Shown: positions 17,523 to 28,600, numbered from the stretch's first letter. The stretch is DNA of 34,699 bases from DASPXY01 sp038227745 (GCA_038227745.1 JBBRPS010000011.1:1-34699), one strand, 5' to 3'. Notes: generated from the sequence alone by a model not told the origin. Made by a program: numbers and translations.

Positions 17523-20500
17523 ATGCAAACCTTCATCGTCGCCTGCCCCCACTGCCTGTCCAGGCTGCAGCTACCGCCAGCACCAATGGCGGAGACAACG
17601 CTGCGCTGCCCGAAGTGTGACAAGGTCTTCTCCGTTCGGCCGCCGGAACCGCCCGCGCTCCCATACTCGCTCCCTGCGGTGCCGACCGTTCCTCCTCCTG
17701 CCCTCGGTGAGACGGTGCCGCAGGCCGTGCCGCCCCAACCGGCCGGCGCGCTTGCCTTGCCCCCCGCAGCGTCCGGGCCTGTCACCGGCGAAACCATTGA
17801 CCACATGCTCGCCGCGGCCGCTGGGCCGGGAGAGTCCCGCCTCAAACCCGTGACGGTGTGTGACCAACCCCTCGCCGCCCCCGTCGCGCCCAGAAAGGCC
17901 CTGCCACTTGTCCCCGGCTACGAAGTCCTCGACGAGTTGGGCCGCGGCGGCATGGGCGTGGTCTACCGGGCGCGGCAGCTCAGCCTCAAGCGCGACGTCG
18001 CCCTGAAGATGATCCTGGCGGGCGACGCCGCCGGCGACGAGCAACTGGCCCGCTTCCGCACCGAGGCCGAGGCGGTCGCCCACCTGCACCACGCCAACAT
18101 CGTCCAGATCTTCGAGATCGGCGAGTGCGAGGGCCGCAGCTTCTTCTCGCTGGAATTCATCAGCGGCGGCAGCCTGGCCGGGCGGCTCAAGGAGGGCCCG
18201 CTCCCCCAGCGCGAGGCCGCCCGCCTCATCGAGATCCTCGCCCGGGCCGTCCAGCACGCCCACCAGAAGGGCGTGATCCACCGCGACCTCAAGCCCGCCA
18301 ACATCCTCCTGACCGAGGACGGCATCCCCAAGATCACCGACTTCGGCCTGGCCAAGCGCTTCGAGGAGCAGGGCGAGGGCCGGACGCGCTCGGGCGCGAT
18401 CATGGGGACGCCCGGTTACATGGCCCCCGAGCAGGCCCTCGGCAGGTCGCACGACATCGGCCCCGCCGCGGACGTCTACGCCCTGGGCGCCGTCCTCTAC
18501 GAACTCTTGACCGGCCGGCCCCCCTTCCAGGGCCTGGCCCTCCTGGAAACCCTGCAGCAGGTGATTCATGGGGAGGTGACGCCCCCCTCGAGATATCAGC
18601 CGAAACTCGACCGCGACCTCGAAACGATTTGCCTCAAGGCCCTGGCGAAGGAGCCGCAGCAGCGCTACTCCTCGGCCCTGGCACTGGCGCAGGACCTGGA
18701 GCGCTACCAGGCCGGCGAGGCGATCCTGGCCCGCCGCGAAGGGGCGCTGCGCCGCCTGGGCCGCAAAGTGCGCCGCCACCTCGCGGCCACCCTCACCGCC
18801 GCCGTCCTCCTCCTCATCGCCGGGGCTGCCGCCTTCGTCTTCCTCGGCGCCAGCACGACGCGCCAGGTCAGCGCCCTGATGACGCAAGTCGAGGCCGGCC
18901 TCGACGCCGACGCCTGGCCCGCCGAGCACCGCGACCACCTGGAGAAACTGCTCGCCGAGCTGGAGCGCCTCGACGCCGACCAGGCCGCCGTGCTGCGCCA
19001 GCGCCTGCACGAGCGCTTCGCCCGCAAAATCGTGGACAGCCTGCGCACCGCCCGGCTCACCCCCGACGACGTCCGGCGTGCCGAGGCGGACGTCGCCTGG
19101 CTGGCCGGGCGCGACGGGCCGAAGGCGGCGCACCTGCGGGGCAGCCTGCGCGACCGGCTGGCGCAGTGGCAAGAAGTCTTCGACGTTCGGGGGCCGTTCG
19201 ACGGGCTGGCCCGGGTCTTCGCCCCGGAGTTGGTCACGGTCAAGGGGCCGCATCTGCTGCCCGTCGTGCTGCCCGAGCTCGGCGGCCCCGTCTCGTCGCA
19301 GCCAGTCGTCCCGACTCGCGTCGGCAGCCGCGGCGCCGTCCAGTTGGAGGCCGAGTTCGATCCGTCCTGGCAGGAGGCGGCCGAGATCGGCCTCGCCCTG
19401 AACCATCAGCCAGCCCACCGCGGCTTCGTCCACCGCGTTTCCTTCTCGCCCGACGGCAAGCTCCTGTACAGCGCCGGCCGGGACCGCACCGCTCGCGCCT
19501 GGGACGTCGCCACCGGCCGCGAGGTGCTGGCGCTGCGCGACCACGCCGATGGCGTCACCGGCCTGGCCCTGTCCCCGGACGGCAAGGTCCTCGCCACCGC
19601 CATGTACAACGGCGGCATCACCCTTTGGGACGCCGTTACCGGGCGGAAGCTCGCCGGTCCCCGGTACGCCACCGCCATCTGCCTGGCTTTCTCCGCCGAC
19701 GGCAAGCGCCTCGCTTCGGGGCACTGGGACAGGAGTGTCGGCGTGTGGGAGACGGCTACCCTCAAGCAGCTCATGCTCCTGAAGGACCACCCCGACCGTG
19801 TCGTGACCGTCGCCTTCGGCCCCGACGACGACGCCCTGACCGCCATCACGGAGAAAAGGACGGTCGCGGTCTGGGATCTGAGAACGAGGAAGGCCCGGTC
19901 GGTGCGGGCCAATACGGGCAAGACAAGGTGGCACGCCTTTGCCCTGTCGCCCGACGCCCGCACGCTGGCCCTGGCGGGGAGCGAGCGGAACCTCCTGTGC
20001 GACCCGGCCACCGGCGAGGTGAAGGGAACCTTCCTCTCCGGCCAGGAGCAGGCGCTCCTGGCATTCGCCGCGGACGGCCGGCAGCTCGCCGCCTCGGCCA
20101 ACAACATCCTGCGCGTTACCTCCGTGCCTGGGGGGGCGGCCGACGAAGGCCAGCTCCTCGACGAGCGGACTCCCATCACCGCCCTGGCTTTCGGCCCCGG
20201 CGGCGACGTGGTGGCCGCCGGCTTGCTCGATGGCCAGGTCGTCCTGTGGGACGTTCACCAGAGGGCCGCGCGCTGGCGCCAGGGGGCGCAGGGCTACGTG
20301 TTCCTGCTGGCCTCCAACCTCACCGAAGAGATCGTGAAGGCCGAGGAGGGCGCGGCGCGGGGGACGCCGACGCAGAACCGCTCCGCCTCCTTCGCCGACG
20401 CCCGCGCTCGCCACGCCGCCTTCGAGATGCGCCTCCTGCGCAACGGCGTGCTCCTGCAGAAGCAGGCGGTCCGGCTGCCGGCCGGCCCGCTGCACCTGCT

Positions 20501-22358
20501 CGCCCGCCGCGCCGGCGACCGCCTGGAGTTCCAGGTCGGCCGCGGCCAGGGCCTTGTCTTCCATGACGTGATCCCCTTCACCGGCGGAGAGGCGGCGGTG
20601 TTCGGCGTCCACTGGCCGCGGAGCGCGGGGCTGACACGCTTGCGGGCTACGGCCCAGGCGCTGCCGCCGGCACCTAGTTCCCTGGAGCAGGCCGACGACC
20701 TGTTCGAGAAGGAGCGCTACCGCGACGCGCTGGCGCTGTACCAGCGGCAGGTCGCCGCCGACCCGGCCATCGAGCAGGAGGCGCGATGCAAGGCGGGGAT
20801 GTGCCTGGCCCAGCTCAGCCGCCTCGACGAGGCGGCGCAGCAGTTCGTTCCGCTCGTCGGCGGCGAGGGCGAGCGCTGGCCCCTTATCGCCGCCTGCCAG
20901 CTCTTGATGATCCATCTCCGGCAGAAGAAGCTGGACGACATCGATACCCTCCTGACCACCCTTGCGACCCGCTTCAGTCGGGAGCAGCTGGCGGCGTACG
21001 TGCCGGCTCAGCTGCGCCAGGGCATCCTGCGTCACACCGAGGTACCGGCGACGGAATTCCTCCTGGCGGACGCGGCGGCGGTGCGCCGGGCCGAGCAGGC
21101 GCTGGCGGTCAGTCGCCTCTTCGAGGAGGCGCTCCGGACCTACTGGGACCGCTACTACCTCGGCCGGCTGTGCTGCGCGGCGGGGCAAATGGACAGGGCC
21201 CTGCCGCTGTTCCGGGAGTGTGTGCGGGAGAGTGAGACGGCCCTCTCCGCCCAGGGCAGGGGCGGGGCGGAGCTCATCTACCCGTTACGCCACTACGCCT
21301 GGCTGCTGCGGCGGACCGGGGCGGCGGAGGAGGCCCTCCGGGTCGTGGACCGCTGCCTGTTCGACGAGGCTGGCCGGCTCCGCAGGGTTTCCGCGCCGGC
21401 GGGCCAACCGGAGGCCCCGGACGCCAAGGCCTGGCGCCTGATGGCCTTCCTCCCGCTCTACCTCGAACGAGCACGGGCCCACGCCGCCCTGGGGAAGTGG
21501 GACCGAGCCGAGGCGGACCTCGACGAGATGGCCCGCCTGCTGCCCGACGACAACCCCGTCTACCAGTTCCACGCGGCTTGCCTGCTCATGAAGGGCTTCC
21601 TGTGCGAACGGCGCGGCGATGCGGCCGGGGCCAAGCAGGCCTGGAAACGTGGGACGTACCCGTCGTACCTGGCGCGGCTGCCGCGGGAGGCCCGGGCGCA
21701 AGCGCCCGCACTCCCGGAGAAAGAGAGGGACGGGCTGCTGCAACACCTCATCCTGGCCTCCCTGTGCGACGAGTTACCCGACGCCGAGGCCGACAAGGCG
21801 TTCCGGATGGTCCTCGATATGCTCGGCAATGGCTCGTTCGTCTCTCAGATGATCCGGGCGATCAAGATCCACCCTTCGGTGGTGCGCGAGATGTGGCGCT
21901 CGCCGCGCGGTCGGGATGTGGCCCGGCGGATGGCCTTCCTCGACCTGGCGCCCCGCGACTACTTCCGCCACCCCATCTCGCTGTGCGCCACGCAGAAGTT
22001 TAGACAGGACCTCGTGACGGGCGAACCGTCCGCCGAGTTGGACGAACAGCTGTGGCAGACTGCCAAGGAACTCATAGAGGGAGTGGTGACGGGACGGCTC
22101 CGCAAAACGCAGGTGATCCAGATCGGTCTGGCCTACAAAGGGGTGTCCGGCGCCCTCGGCTGGGAAGGCGTGGCCCCGACGCTGGAGCCGGGCCTGCGGG
22201 GAAAGGTCGCCTACCTCCTGGGCCTGCGCTACACGCGCCTCAACCGATCCCGGGAGGCTCAGGCGTGTTTCCAAACTGCCGTCGCGGTCGCTTCCGCAAA
22301 CTCGATACTCCGACGACTGGCCCAGGCGGAGCTGGACCGCGTATCACCGAAAAAGTAA
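17523..22358 (+). CDS. Zinc-ribbon / Ser/Thr kinase / WD40 / TPR receptor protein
   Basis: 1611 residues, preceded by AAAGGA. An N-terminal MJ0042-type zinc ribbon has two Cys pairs (CPHC at 8-11, CPKC at 29-32). After a Pro-rich linker comes a Hanks-type kinase (about 133-395) with loop GRGGMGVVYRAR, Lys162, HRD at 253-255, DFG at 273-275 and MAPEQA. A single membrane helix lies near 419-443. The part after the helix, probably outside the cytoplasm, holds a WD40 propeller (about 636-915), a stretch without a clear family, and TPR-like helices (about 1053 to the end, for example SLEQADDLFEKERYRDALALYQR). It should phosphorylate Ser/Thr in response to a ligand sensed by the propeller and TPR part; targets are unknown. 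The DUF1549 gene follows after 30 bases, suggesting one transcript. Confidence 0.93.
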   Translation: MQTFIVACPHCLSRLQLPPAPMAETTLRCPKCDKVFSVRPPEPPALPYSLPAVPTVPPPALGETVPQAVPPQPAGALALPPAASGPVTGETIDHMLAAAAGPGESRLKPVTVCDQPLAAPVAPRKALPLVPGYEVLDELGRGGMGVVYRARQLSLKRDVALKMILAGDAAGDEQLARFRTEAEAVAHLHHANIVQIFEIGECEGRSFFSLEFISGGSLAGRLKEGPLPQREAARLIEILARAVQHAHQKGVIHRDLKPANILLTEDGIPKITDFGLAKRFEEQGEGRTRSGAIMGTPGYMAPEQALGRSHDIGPAADVYALGAVLYELLTGRPPFQGLALLETLQQVIHGEVTPPSRYQPKLDRDLETICLKALAKEPQQRYSSALALAQDLERYQAGEAILARREGALRRLGRKVRRHLAATLTAAVLLLIAGAAAFVFLGASTTRQVSALMTQVEAGLDADAWPAEHRDHLEKLLAELERLDADQAAVLRQRLHERFARKIVDSLRTARLTPDDVRRAEADVAWLAGRDGPKAAHLRGSLRDRLAQWQEVFDVRGPFDGLARVFAPELVTVKGPHLLPVVLPELGGPVSSQPVVPTRVGSRGAVQLEAEFDPSWQEAAEIGLALNHQPAHRGFVHRVSFSPDGKLLYSAGRDRTARAWDVATGREVLALRDHADGVTGLALSPDGKVLATAMYNGGITLWDAVTGRKLAGPRYATAICLAFSADGKRLASGHWDRSVGVWETATLKQLMLLKDHPDRVVTVAFGPDDDALTAITEKRTVAVWDLRTRKARSVRANTGKTRWHAFALSPDARTLALAGSERNLLCDPATGEVKGTFLSGQEQALLAFAADGRQLAASANNILRVTSVPGGAADEGQLLDERTPITALAFGPGGDVVAAGLLDGQVVLWDVHQRAARWRQGAQGYVFLLASNLTEEIVKAEEGAARGTPTQNRSASFADARARHAAFEMRLLRNGVLLQKQAVRLPAGPLHLLARRAGDRLEFQVGRGQGLVFHDVIPFTGGEAAVFGVHWPRSAGLTRLRATAQALPPAPSSLEQADDLFEKERYRDALALYQRQVAADPAIEQEARCKAGMCLAQLSRLDEAAQQFVPLVGGEGERWPLIAACQLLMIHLRQKKLDDIDTLLTTLATRFSREQLAAYVPAQLRQGILRHTEVPATEFLLADAAAVRRAEQALAVSRLFEEALRTYWDRYYLGRLCCAAGQMDRALPLFRECVRESETALSAQGRGGAELIYPLRHYAWLLRRTGAAEEALRVVDRCLFDEAGRLRRVSAPAGQPEAPDAKAWRLMAFLPLYLERARAHAALGKWDRAEADLDEMARLLPDDNPVYQFHAACLLMKGFLCERRGDAAGAKQAWKRGTYPSYLARLPREARAQAPALPEKERDGLLQHLILASLCDELPDAEADKAFRMVLDMLGNGSFVSQMIRAIKIHPSVVREMWRSPRGRDVARRMAFLDLAPRDYFRHPISLCATQKFRQDLVTGEPSAELDEQLWQTAKELIEGVVTGRLRKTQVIQIGLAYKGVSGALGWEGVAPTLEPGLRGKVAYLLGLRYTRLNRSREAQACFQTAVAVASANSILRRLAQAELDRVSPKK

Positions 22359-22388
22359 GCGTGTTCCCCCGTACGTTCGAGAGATACC

Positions 22389-24866
22389 ATGATTCGCACT
22401 CTCAGCATCACCGCGTTGCTCCTGGCTTCTGCGACGGCCCCCGCCCTGGCGGGCGAATTGAAACTCCTCCCCGCCGAAGTAATCCTCACCGGCCCGCACG
22501 CGACCCAGCGCTTGCTCGCCGTCGCGAAAGCGGCGGGCACCATCGACGGCGACGTGACGGCGAAGGTGAAGTTCGTCTCGTCCAACCCGGCCATCGCGAA
22601 GGTGGACGAGGACGGCACCGTTCGCGCCGTCGGCGACGGCCAGGTGGTCATCACCGCGACCGAGGGCAAGCGCCGGGCGACGGCCACCGTCCAGGTTCGC
22701 AAGGCCCGCGCGCCGTTCACCTGGAACTTCCGCAATCACGTCATCCCCGTGCTGACGAAGCTCGGCTGTAACTCCGGCGCCTGCCACGGCGCCCTCGCCG
22801 GCAAGGGCGGACTGAAGCTGTCGCTGCGCGGCTACGCTCCCTTCGACGACCATTTCGTCCTGACACGCCAGGCGCTCGGCCGTCGCATCAATCGCCTGGA
22901 ACCATCGCACAGCCTGTTCCTGCGCAAGCCGACGCTCGTCCTCTCGCACGGCGGCGGCCTGAAGCTGGAACCCGACTCGTTCGAGTACCAAATCCTCGCC
23001 GACTGGATCGCCTCCGGAGCGCCGGGGCCGTCCGCGGACGACGTGCGCATCCGGCGCCTCGAAGTCTTCCCATCCGCGGCGACGCTAAAGCCGAAGGATA
23101 CACTGCAGGTGATCGTTCGCGCCTGGTACGGCGATGGCCATTCCGAGGACGTGACGCGCTGGTCGCGGTTCAGCAGCAGCGAGGATCTCGTCGCCACCGT
23201 CAGCGAGGACGGCCAGGCACGCGTTGCGGGCCACGGCGAGGCGGCGATCAGCGTCGGCTACTCCAACCTCGTCGCCAACTGCCGCATTGCCTCGCCGCTG
23301 CCGAACCAGATCGATCCCGCGGTGTTCGCGAAGTCGCCGCGGCACAACTACATCGACGACCTCGTGCTGAAGAAATTGCAGGCGCTGCGCATCCCGCCGT
23401 CGGGACCGTGCAGCGATGGCGAATTCATTCGCCGCGCTTACCTCGACGCCGCCGGCATTCTGCCGACGCCGGAGGAGGTGCGCAGGTTCCTCGCCGATCC
23501 CGCGCCCGACCGCCGCGCGAAGCTGATCGACGCCCTGCTGGCGCGGCCGGAGTTCGTCGATTACTGGGCGTACAAATGGTCGGACGTGCTGCTGATTTCC
23601 AGTCGCAAGCTGCCGCAACCGGCGATGTGGGCGTTCTACCAGTTCGTGCGCCAGAGCGTCGCCGACAACAAACCGTGGGACCGCTTCGCCCGCGAGATCC
23701 TCACGGCGCGCGGCAGCAACCTGCGCAACGGCGCCGCCAACTACTTCGTGCTGCACAAGGACGTCACCGACCTGAACGAGACGACTGCGGTGACGTTCCT
23801 GGGCATGTCGGTGACGTGCTGCCGCTGCCACAACCACCCGCTGGAGAAGTGGACCCAGAACCAGTACTGGGGGATGGCAAATCTCTTCGCTCGCGTCGGC
23901 CTGAAGAACGGCGACCGGCCCGGCGAGGTGGCGGTGCAGTCGCTGCCGGACGGCGAGGCGCTGCACCTGCGCCGCGGCGTCGCCATGCCGCCGACGCCCC
24001 TCGACGGCAAGTCCCTCGCGCTCGACAGCCCGACCGACCGCCGGCAGCACTTCGCCGACTGGCTGACCGCGCCCGACAACCCGTACTTCGCGAAGGCGCT
24101 GGTCAACCGCGTCTGGAAGAACTTCCTGGGCCGGGGATTGGTCGAGGCCGAGGACGACTTGCGCCAGACCAACCCGCCGAGCAACGCCGAATTGCTCGAC
24201 GCGCTGGCGAAAGATTTCGTCGCCCACAAGTACGACGTCAAATACCTGATCCGCACGGTGATGCGCTCGGCGGCGTACCAGCGGACCGCGCAACCGCTGC
24301 CGGGCAACGCGGCGGACGACCGCTTCTATTCGCGCTACCTGATCCGCCGCCTGCCCGCGGAGGTGGTGCTGGACGCCTATGCCCACGTGACCGGCGTGCC
24401 GCTGGTGTTCGACCAGGTCGCGGTCGGCGCGTCGGGCGGCACGGCGGCGACGGCGGCCTACCCGCCGGGGACGCGGGCGCTGCAGTTGCCCGACGCGCTG
24501 GTGGTGTCGAAGTTCCTCGACGCCTTCGGCCGGCCGGAGCGCATCCAGACGTGCAGCTGTGAGCGGCAGCAGGAGGCGACGGTTGGGCAGGCGCTGCACC
24601 TGAACAACGGCAAGACGCTGAACGAGCAGCTGCGGGCGAAGGACTCGCGCGTGGCGCAGTGGGCCAAGGAGAAGGTGGGCGACGAGGAGGCGGTGCGGCG
24701 CGTCTTCATGCTGGCGCTCTGCCGCGAGCCGACCGCGGCGGAGCTGCGGCGCTTCACGGGGCTGATGGCGGAAGGAGCGCGCGACCCGCAGACCACGCGC
24801 CGCGAAGTGCTGGAGGATCTGTTCTGGGCGGTGCTGACGGGACGAGAGTTCCTGTTCAATCGGTGA
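22389..24866 (+). CDS. Big2-DUF1549-DUF1553 secreted protein with cytochrome-like motifs
   Basis: 825 residues with a signal peptide ending near ALAG. A first Big2 Ig-like domain spans about 25-105. A conserved CNSGACHG follows at 127-134 (C-x4-CH). A second Big2-like domain is at about 217-300, then DUF1549 (about 325-530), which contains CCRCHNHP (about 477-484), a C-x-x-C-H that could bind haem c. DUF1553 runs from about 545 to the end. These proteins are abundant in planctomycetes and are thought to be extracytoplasmic; the function is not known. The gene starts 30 bases after the kinase gene, so co-expression is likely. The usual DUF1501 partner does not follow it; a toxin-antitoxin-like pair does. 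Confidence 0.92.
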   Translation: MIRTLSITALLLASATAPALAGELKLLPAEVILTGPHATQRLLAVAKAAGTIDGDVTAKVKFVSSNPAIAKVDEDGTVRAVGDGQVVITATEGKRRATATVQVRKARAPFTWNFRNHVIPVLTKLGCNSGACHGALAGKGGLKLSLRGYAPFDDHFVLTRQALGRRINRLEPSHSLFLRKPTLVLSHGGGLKLEPDSFEYQILADWIASGAPGPSADDVRIRRLEVFPSAATLKPKDTLQVIVRAWYGDGHSEDVTRWSRFSSSEDLVATVSEDGQARVAGHGEAAISVGYSNLVANCRIASPLPNQIDPAVFAKSPRHNYIDDLVLKKLQALRIPPSGPCSDGEFIRRAYLDAAGILPTPEEVRRFLADPAPDRRAKLIDALLARPEFVDYWAYKWSDVLLISSRKLPQPAMWAFYQFVRQSVADNKPWDRFAREILTARGSNLRNGAANYFVLHKDVTDLNETTAVTFLGMSVTCCRCHNHPLEKWTQNQYWGMANLFARVGLKNGDRPGEVAVQSLPDGEALHLRRGVAMPPTPLDGKSLALDSPTDRRQHFADWLTAPDNPYFAKALVNRVWKNFLGRGLVEAEDDLRQTNPPSNAELLDALAKDFVAHKYDVKYLIRTVMRSAAYQRTAQPLPGNAADDRFYSRYLIRRLPAEVVLDAYAHVTGVPLVFDQVAVGASGGTAATAAYPPGTRALQLPDALVVSKFLDAFGRPERIQTCSCERQQEATVGQALHLNNGKTLNEQLRAKDSRVAQWAKEKVGDEEAVRRVFMLALCREPTAAELRRFTGLMAEGARDPQTTRREVLEDLFWAVLTGREFLFNR

Positions 24867-24875
24867 GAGGTGAAC

Positions 24876-25211
24876 ATGAGTACGGAGATTGCGACGGAAC
24901 ACCCGCATGTCGTCCGCAAGCCCGGCACCTGCGGCGGATCACCGATCGTCCGGGGGACGCGAATCCCGGTCCGCCTGGTCGCGCAGCTGTGGAACTCCGG
25001 CGACACGGTCGAGGAGATCGTGCGGACCTACCCACACCTGCGCGCTTCCTGGGTTCACGACGCGATCAGCTATTACCTCGATCACCAGCAGGAGATCGAC
25101 GGCGAGATGGACGCGAACCGGATCGAGAACGTGTTGGCCAGAGAAGGGGGCGTGATGGATGAGAAGGGTGTGATCCGCTTCCCTGAGGACAAGGCCAAGG
25201 ATGAGCAGTGA
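24876..25211 (+). CDS. DUF433 protein, probable antitoxin
   Basis: 111 residues; the ATG at 24876 follows GAGAGG by 5 bases, and the upstream GTG at 24870 is less well placed. It has the DUF433 signature: RKPGTCGGSPIVRGTRIPV, then a helix-turn-helix region with DTVEEIVRTYPHL and DAISYYLDHQQEID. DUF433 proteins commonly sit directly before PIN-like DUF5615 genes and are presumed DNA-binding antitoxins. Here the next gene overlaps by 11 bases, the typical arrangement of such a module. The C-terminal 35 residues are charged and may contact the toxin. Autoregulation is expected but no operator was identified. Confidence 0.9.
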   Translation: MSTEIATEHPHVVRKPGTCGGSPIVRGTRIPVRLVAQLWNSGDTVEEIVRTYPHLRASWVHDAISYYLDHQQEIDGEMDANRIENVLAREGGVMDEKGVIRFPEDKAKDEQ

Positions 25212-25563
25212 TCCGCTTTTCATCAAATTGTACCTCGACGAGGACATCCACCCGGACCTGGCGGACGCGGTCCGGGGGAAAGGATTCGATTGTCAAAGTG
25301 TTCTCGAAGCGGGGAGACTTGGGAAGACCGATGAGGAACAACTGGAGTACGCCGCCACCGAGGAACGGTGTATCCTGAGTTTCAACATCGCGGATTTCGC
25401 CGTCCTCGCCAGGGACTGGGCCAAGGCAGGCAGGCCCCATGCGGGCATCCTGGTGACCAGCCAGGTCGGCCGCAAGGCGCTGGGAGAGCTGCTGACCCGG
25501 ATCGTGGCTCTGTTGAACGAGACCACAGCGGATGAGATGTGCAATGTATTTCGCTACCTGTGA
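25201..25563 (+). CDS. DUF5615 PIN-like protein, probable toxin
   Basis: 120 residues, overlapping the DUF433 gene by 11 bases, with CAAGGCCAAGG just before the ATG. It matches the PIN-like/Mut7-C-type DUF5615 family: KLYLDEDIHPDLADAVRGKGFD at the N-terminus, DEEQLEYAATEERCILSFNIADF in the middle, and GILVTSQVG near the end. Acidic residues expected at a PIN-type metal site are present (Asp14, Glu15, Asp16, plus the conserved Asp in FNIADF). It probably cleaves RNA and is held in check by the DUF433 protein. The toxin role is inferred from family and gene pairing. Confidence 0.88.
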   Translation: MSSDPLFIKLYLDEDIHPDLADAVRGKGFDCQSVLEAGRLGKTDEEQLEYAATEERCILSFNIADFAVLARDWAKAGRPHAGILVTSQVGRKALGELLTRIVALLNETTADEMCNVFRYL

Positions 25564-25633
25564 CTTCCGCGTAGGAAGGCCGGGGTGGGTGTCCTCCCCG
25601 CGCTGCCATAGTCGCTACCCGGTTGGTACCTCC

Positions 25634-28600
25634 ATGAAGCTTTCTCTCCTGGCGCTGTTGGCAACCTCTCTCGCAGTGATGCCCTCCAGCCGCGCTGGTG
25701 CCCAGCAGTCGCCGAGCTACGGCCGGCACATCCGCCCCTTCCTCGCGAAATACTGCGTCGAGTGCCACAACGCGAAGAACGCCAAGGCGGGACTGGACCT
25801 GGAAACCTACAAGGGCCTCAAGGCCGGCTCCGACGGCGGCGCCGTGCTCGCGCCGGGCAAGGCCGACGAGAGCCAGGTCGTCCTGCTCGTCGAGGGCACG
25901 GACAAGCCGCGGATGCCCCCCAAAGAGGCGAAGCGCCATCCGAAAAAGGCGGAAATCGCGGTGCTGCGCGCCTGGGTGGCGGCGGGCGCGAAGGACGACA
26001 GCACCGACCTCAAGGCCGTCTTGCCCGACATCAAGCCGCGCGTCCCCACCGCCGCCCCGATCGCCGCCCTCGCCTACCGCCCCGACGGTAAGCTCCTCGC
26101 CGCCGCAGGCTACAACGAGGCGCTGCTGCTCGACCCGTCCTCCGGTGACGTCGTGGCGCGCCTGCCGGGCCAGAGCAGCAACGTGACGGCGCTCGCGTTC
26201 AGCCGCGACGGCACGCGCCTCGCCGTCGCGAGTGGGGTGAGCGGCGTCGTCGGGGAAGTGCGCCTCTACGCCCTCCCTCCGCAGGGACAGCCGACCGCCC
26301 AGCCGGAGCGCACCCTCACGGCCCATTCGGACGTGATCCACGACCTCGCCTTCAGTCCCGACGGCAAGCTGCTGGTAACGTGCAGTTACGACAAGCTCAT
26401 CAAGTTGTGGGACGTGGCTGCGGGCACGGAGGTGCGCACCCTCAAGGAGCACAGCGATTCCGTCTACGGCATCGCTTTCAGCCCCGACGGCAAGTTGCTC
26501 GCCTCGGCGGCGGCGGACCGGGCGGTCAAGCTGTGGGAGGTCGCCACCGGCCGGCTGCTGTACACGCTCGGCGAGGCGACCGACTGGGTTTACGCATTGG
26601 CGTGGAGCCCCGACGGCAGGCGTCTGGCGGGCGCCGGCGCCGACCGCAGTATCCGCGTCTGGGAGGCGACCCTGACGGGGGGCAAGCTCATTCAATCCGT
26701 GTTCGCCCACGAAGCGCCCGTGGTCCGCCTGGCGTACTCCGCCGACGGCAAGGCCCTCTATTCCGTGGGCGAGAACCACGTCGTCAAGGCGTGGGACCCC
26801 GCTCGCATGGTCGAGCGCAAGGTCTACCCGCGCCAGGCGGAATCTGTGCTCGCCCTGGCCGTGCGCCCCGATCGCAAGCAACTCGCCCTCGGCCGCTATG
26901 ACGGGGCGCTGCTGCTGGTGGATGAGGAGAGCGGCAAGGTCCAGGCCCAGCCGCTGCCGGTCAAGCCGAAGCCGCCCGCGGCAAAGAAGCTATCCCCGAC
27001 CTCCGGTGTCCGCGGCAAGGTGGTCCGCGTCACCTTTGCGGGCGCCAACCTCGACACCGTCGGCGAGGTCGCGGCCAACCATCCCAGCGTCACGGGGAAG
27101 CTGCTCGCCGAGGGCAGGACCGCCAACTCCGTCCGGGCCGACGTGACCTTCCTCGCCACGACGCCGCCCGGCGTCTACCAGCTCACGCTCAAGAACGCGG
27201 CGGGGCAGAGTGCCCCGCTGCCGTTCACCGTGGATCTCGCCGAGCCGACGAAGGAACAGGAGCCGAACAACTCGCCGGGCACGGGACAGAAGATCGCCCT
27301 GCCCGCGACGGTCGTCGGCAGTCTCGGCCAGACCGGCGACGTGGACTTCTACCGCTTTGAGGCCGGCGCCGGCCAGCAGATCGGCGTCCAGGTGCAGACG
27401 ACGGCTGCGAAGCTCGATCCGGAACTGCGCCTGACCGACGCAACCGGCCAGGTGCTGGCCGAGAGCGGCAACGGTGTCCTCGGCTACACCTGTCCGAAGG
27501 CCGGCACCTACGCGCTCGGTGTCCGCGACCGCGACTACCGCGGCAGCGCCGGCATGCAGTACCGCCTCCACATTGGAGAGATTCCCATCGTCACCGCGGT
27601 CTTCCCGCTCGGCTTGCAGCGCGGCGCCGAGGCCGCGATCCACGTCGAGGGCGTCCACCTCGGGCAGGCCAAGACGGTCCGCGTCAAGGCACCGCCCGAC
27701 GCCGCGCCGGGCACCCGCATCCCGGTCCCGCTGACGACCCCCTGGGGGCCGCCGCTCAACGCCCCGAGCCTGTTCGTCGGGGAGTTCCCCGAGGCAGTCG
27801 CCGCCGCGGGCAAGTCGCTGACGGTCGCGACGCCGGGCACGGCCAACGGCCGCATCGCCACGCCGGGCGCGACCGACACCTGGCGCTTCACGGCGAAGAA
27901 GGACCAGCGCCTCATCGTCGAGGTCAACGCCCGCCGCCTCGGCTCGGCGCTGGATTCGTACATCGAGATCCTCGACACGAAGGGCCGGCCGGTGCCGCGC
28001 GCCACGCTGCGCAGCCTGGCGAAGACCTACGTCGCCTTCCGCGACCACGACTCGGCCAGCCCCGGCATCCGCATCGAGGCGTGGGGCGAACTGACCGTCA
28101 ACGACTACGTCCTGCTCGGCGGCGAACTGCTGCGCATCAAGGAACTGCCGCCCAACCCCGACGCCGACTGCGCCTTCGTCAGCGAGCGCGGCCGGCGCGT
28201 CGGCTACCTCGACACCACGCCGACGCACCACGCGATGGGCGTGCCGATGTACAAGGTCGCCGTCCACCCGCCGGGCACGACCTTCCCGCCCAACGGCTTC
28301 CCGGTGGTGACGCTCTACTACCGCAACGACGACGGCGGCCCCGCTCACGGCCGCGACTCGCGCCTGTTCTTCGACGCGCCCGCGGACGGCGATTATCTCG
28401 TGCGGATCGGCGACTCGCGCGGCCAGGGCGGCAGCGACTACGCCTACCGCCTCACGGTCCGCCCGCCGCGGCCCGACTTCAACGTCAGCTTCAGCCCCAC
28501 GGCGCCCGCAGTGTGGAAGGGCGGCGCCGTGCCGGTGTCGGTGACCGCCGACCGCAGCGACGGCTACGACGGCGCGATCGCGGTGCGCCTGGAGAACGTG

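Noticed and set aside
17571..21188. 1205-codon open frame on the minus strand
   Set aside because: It is antisense to the large kinase gene and its composition mirrors GC-rich codons; no domain is recognisable.
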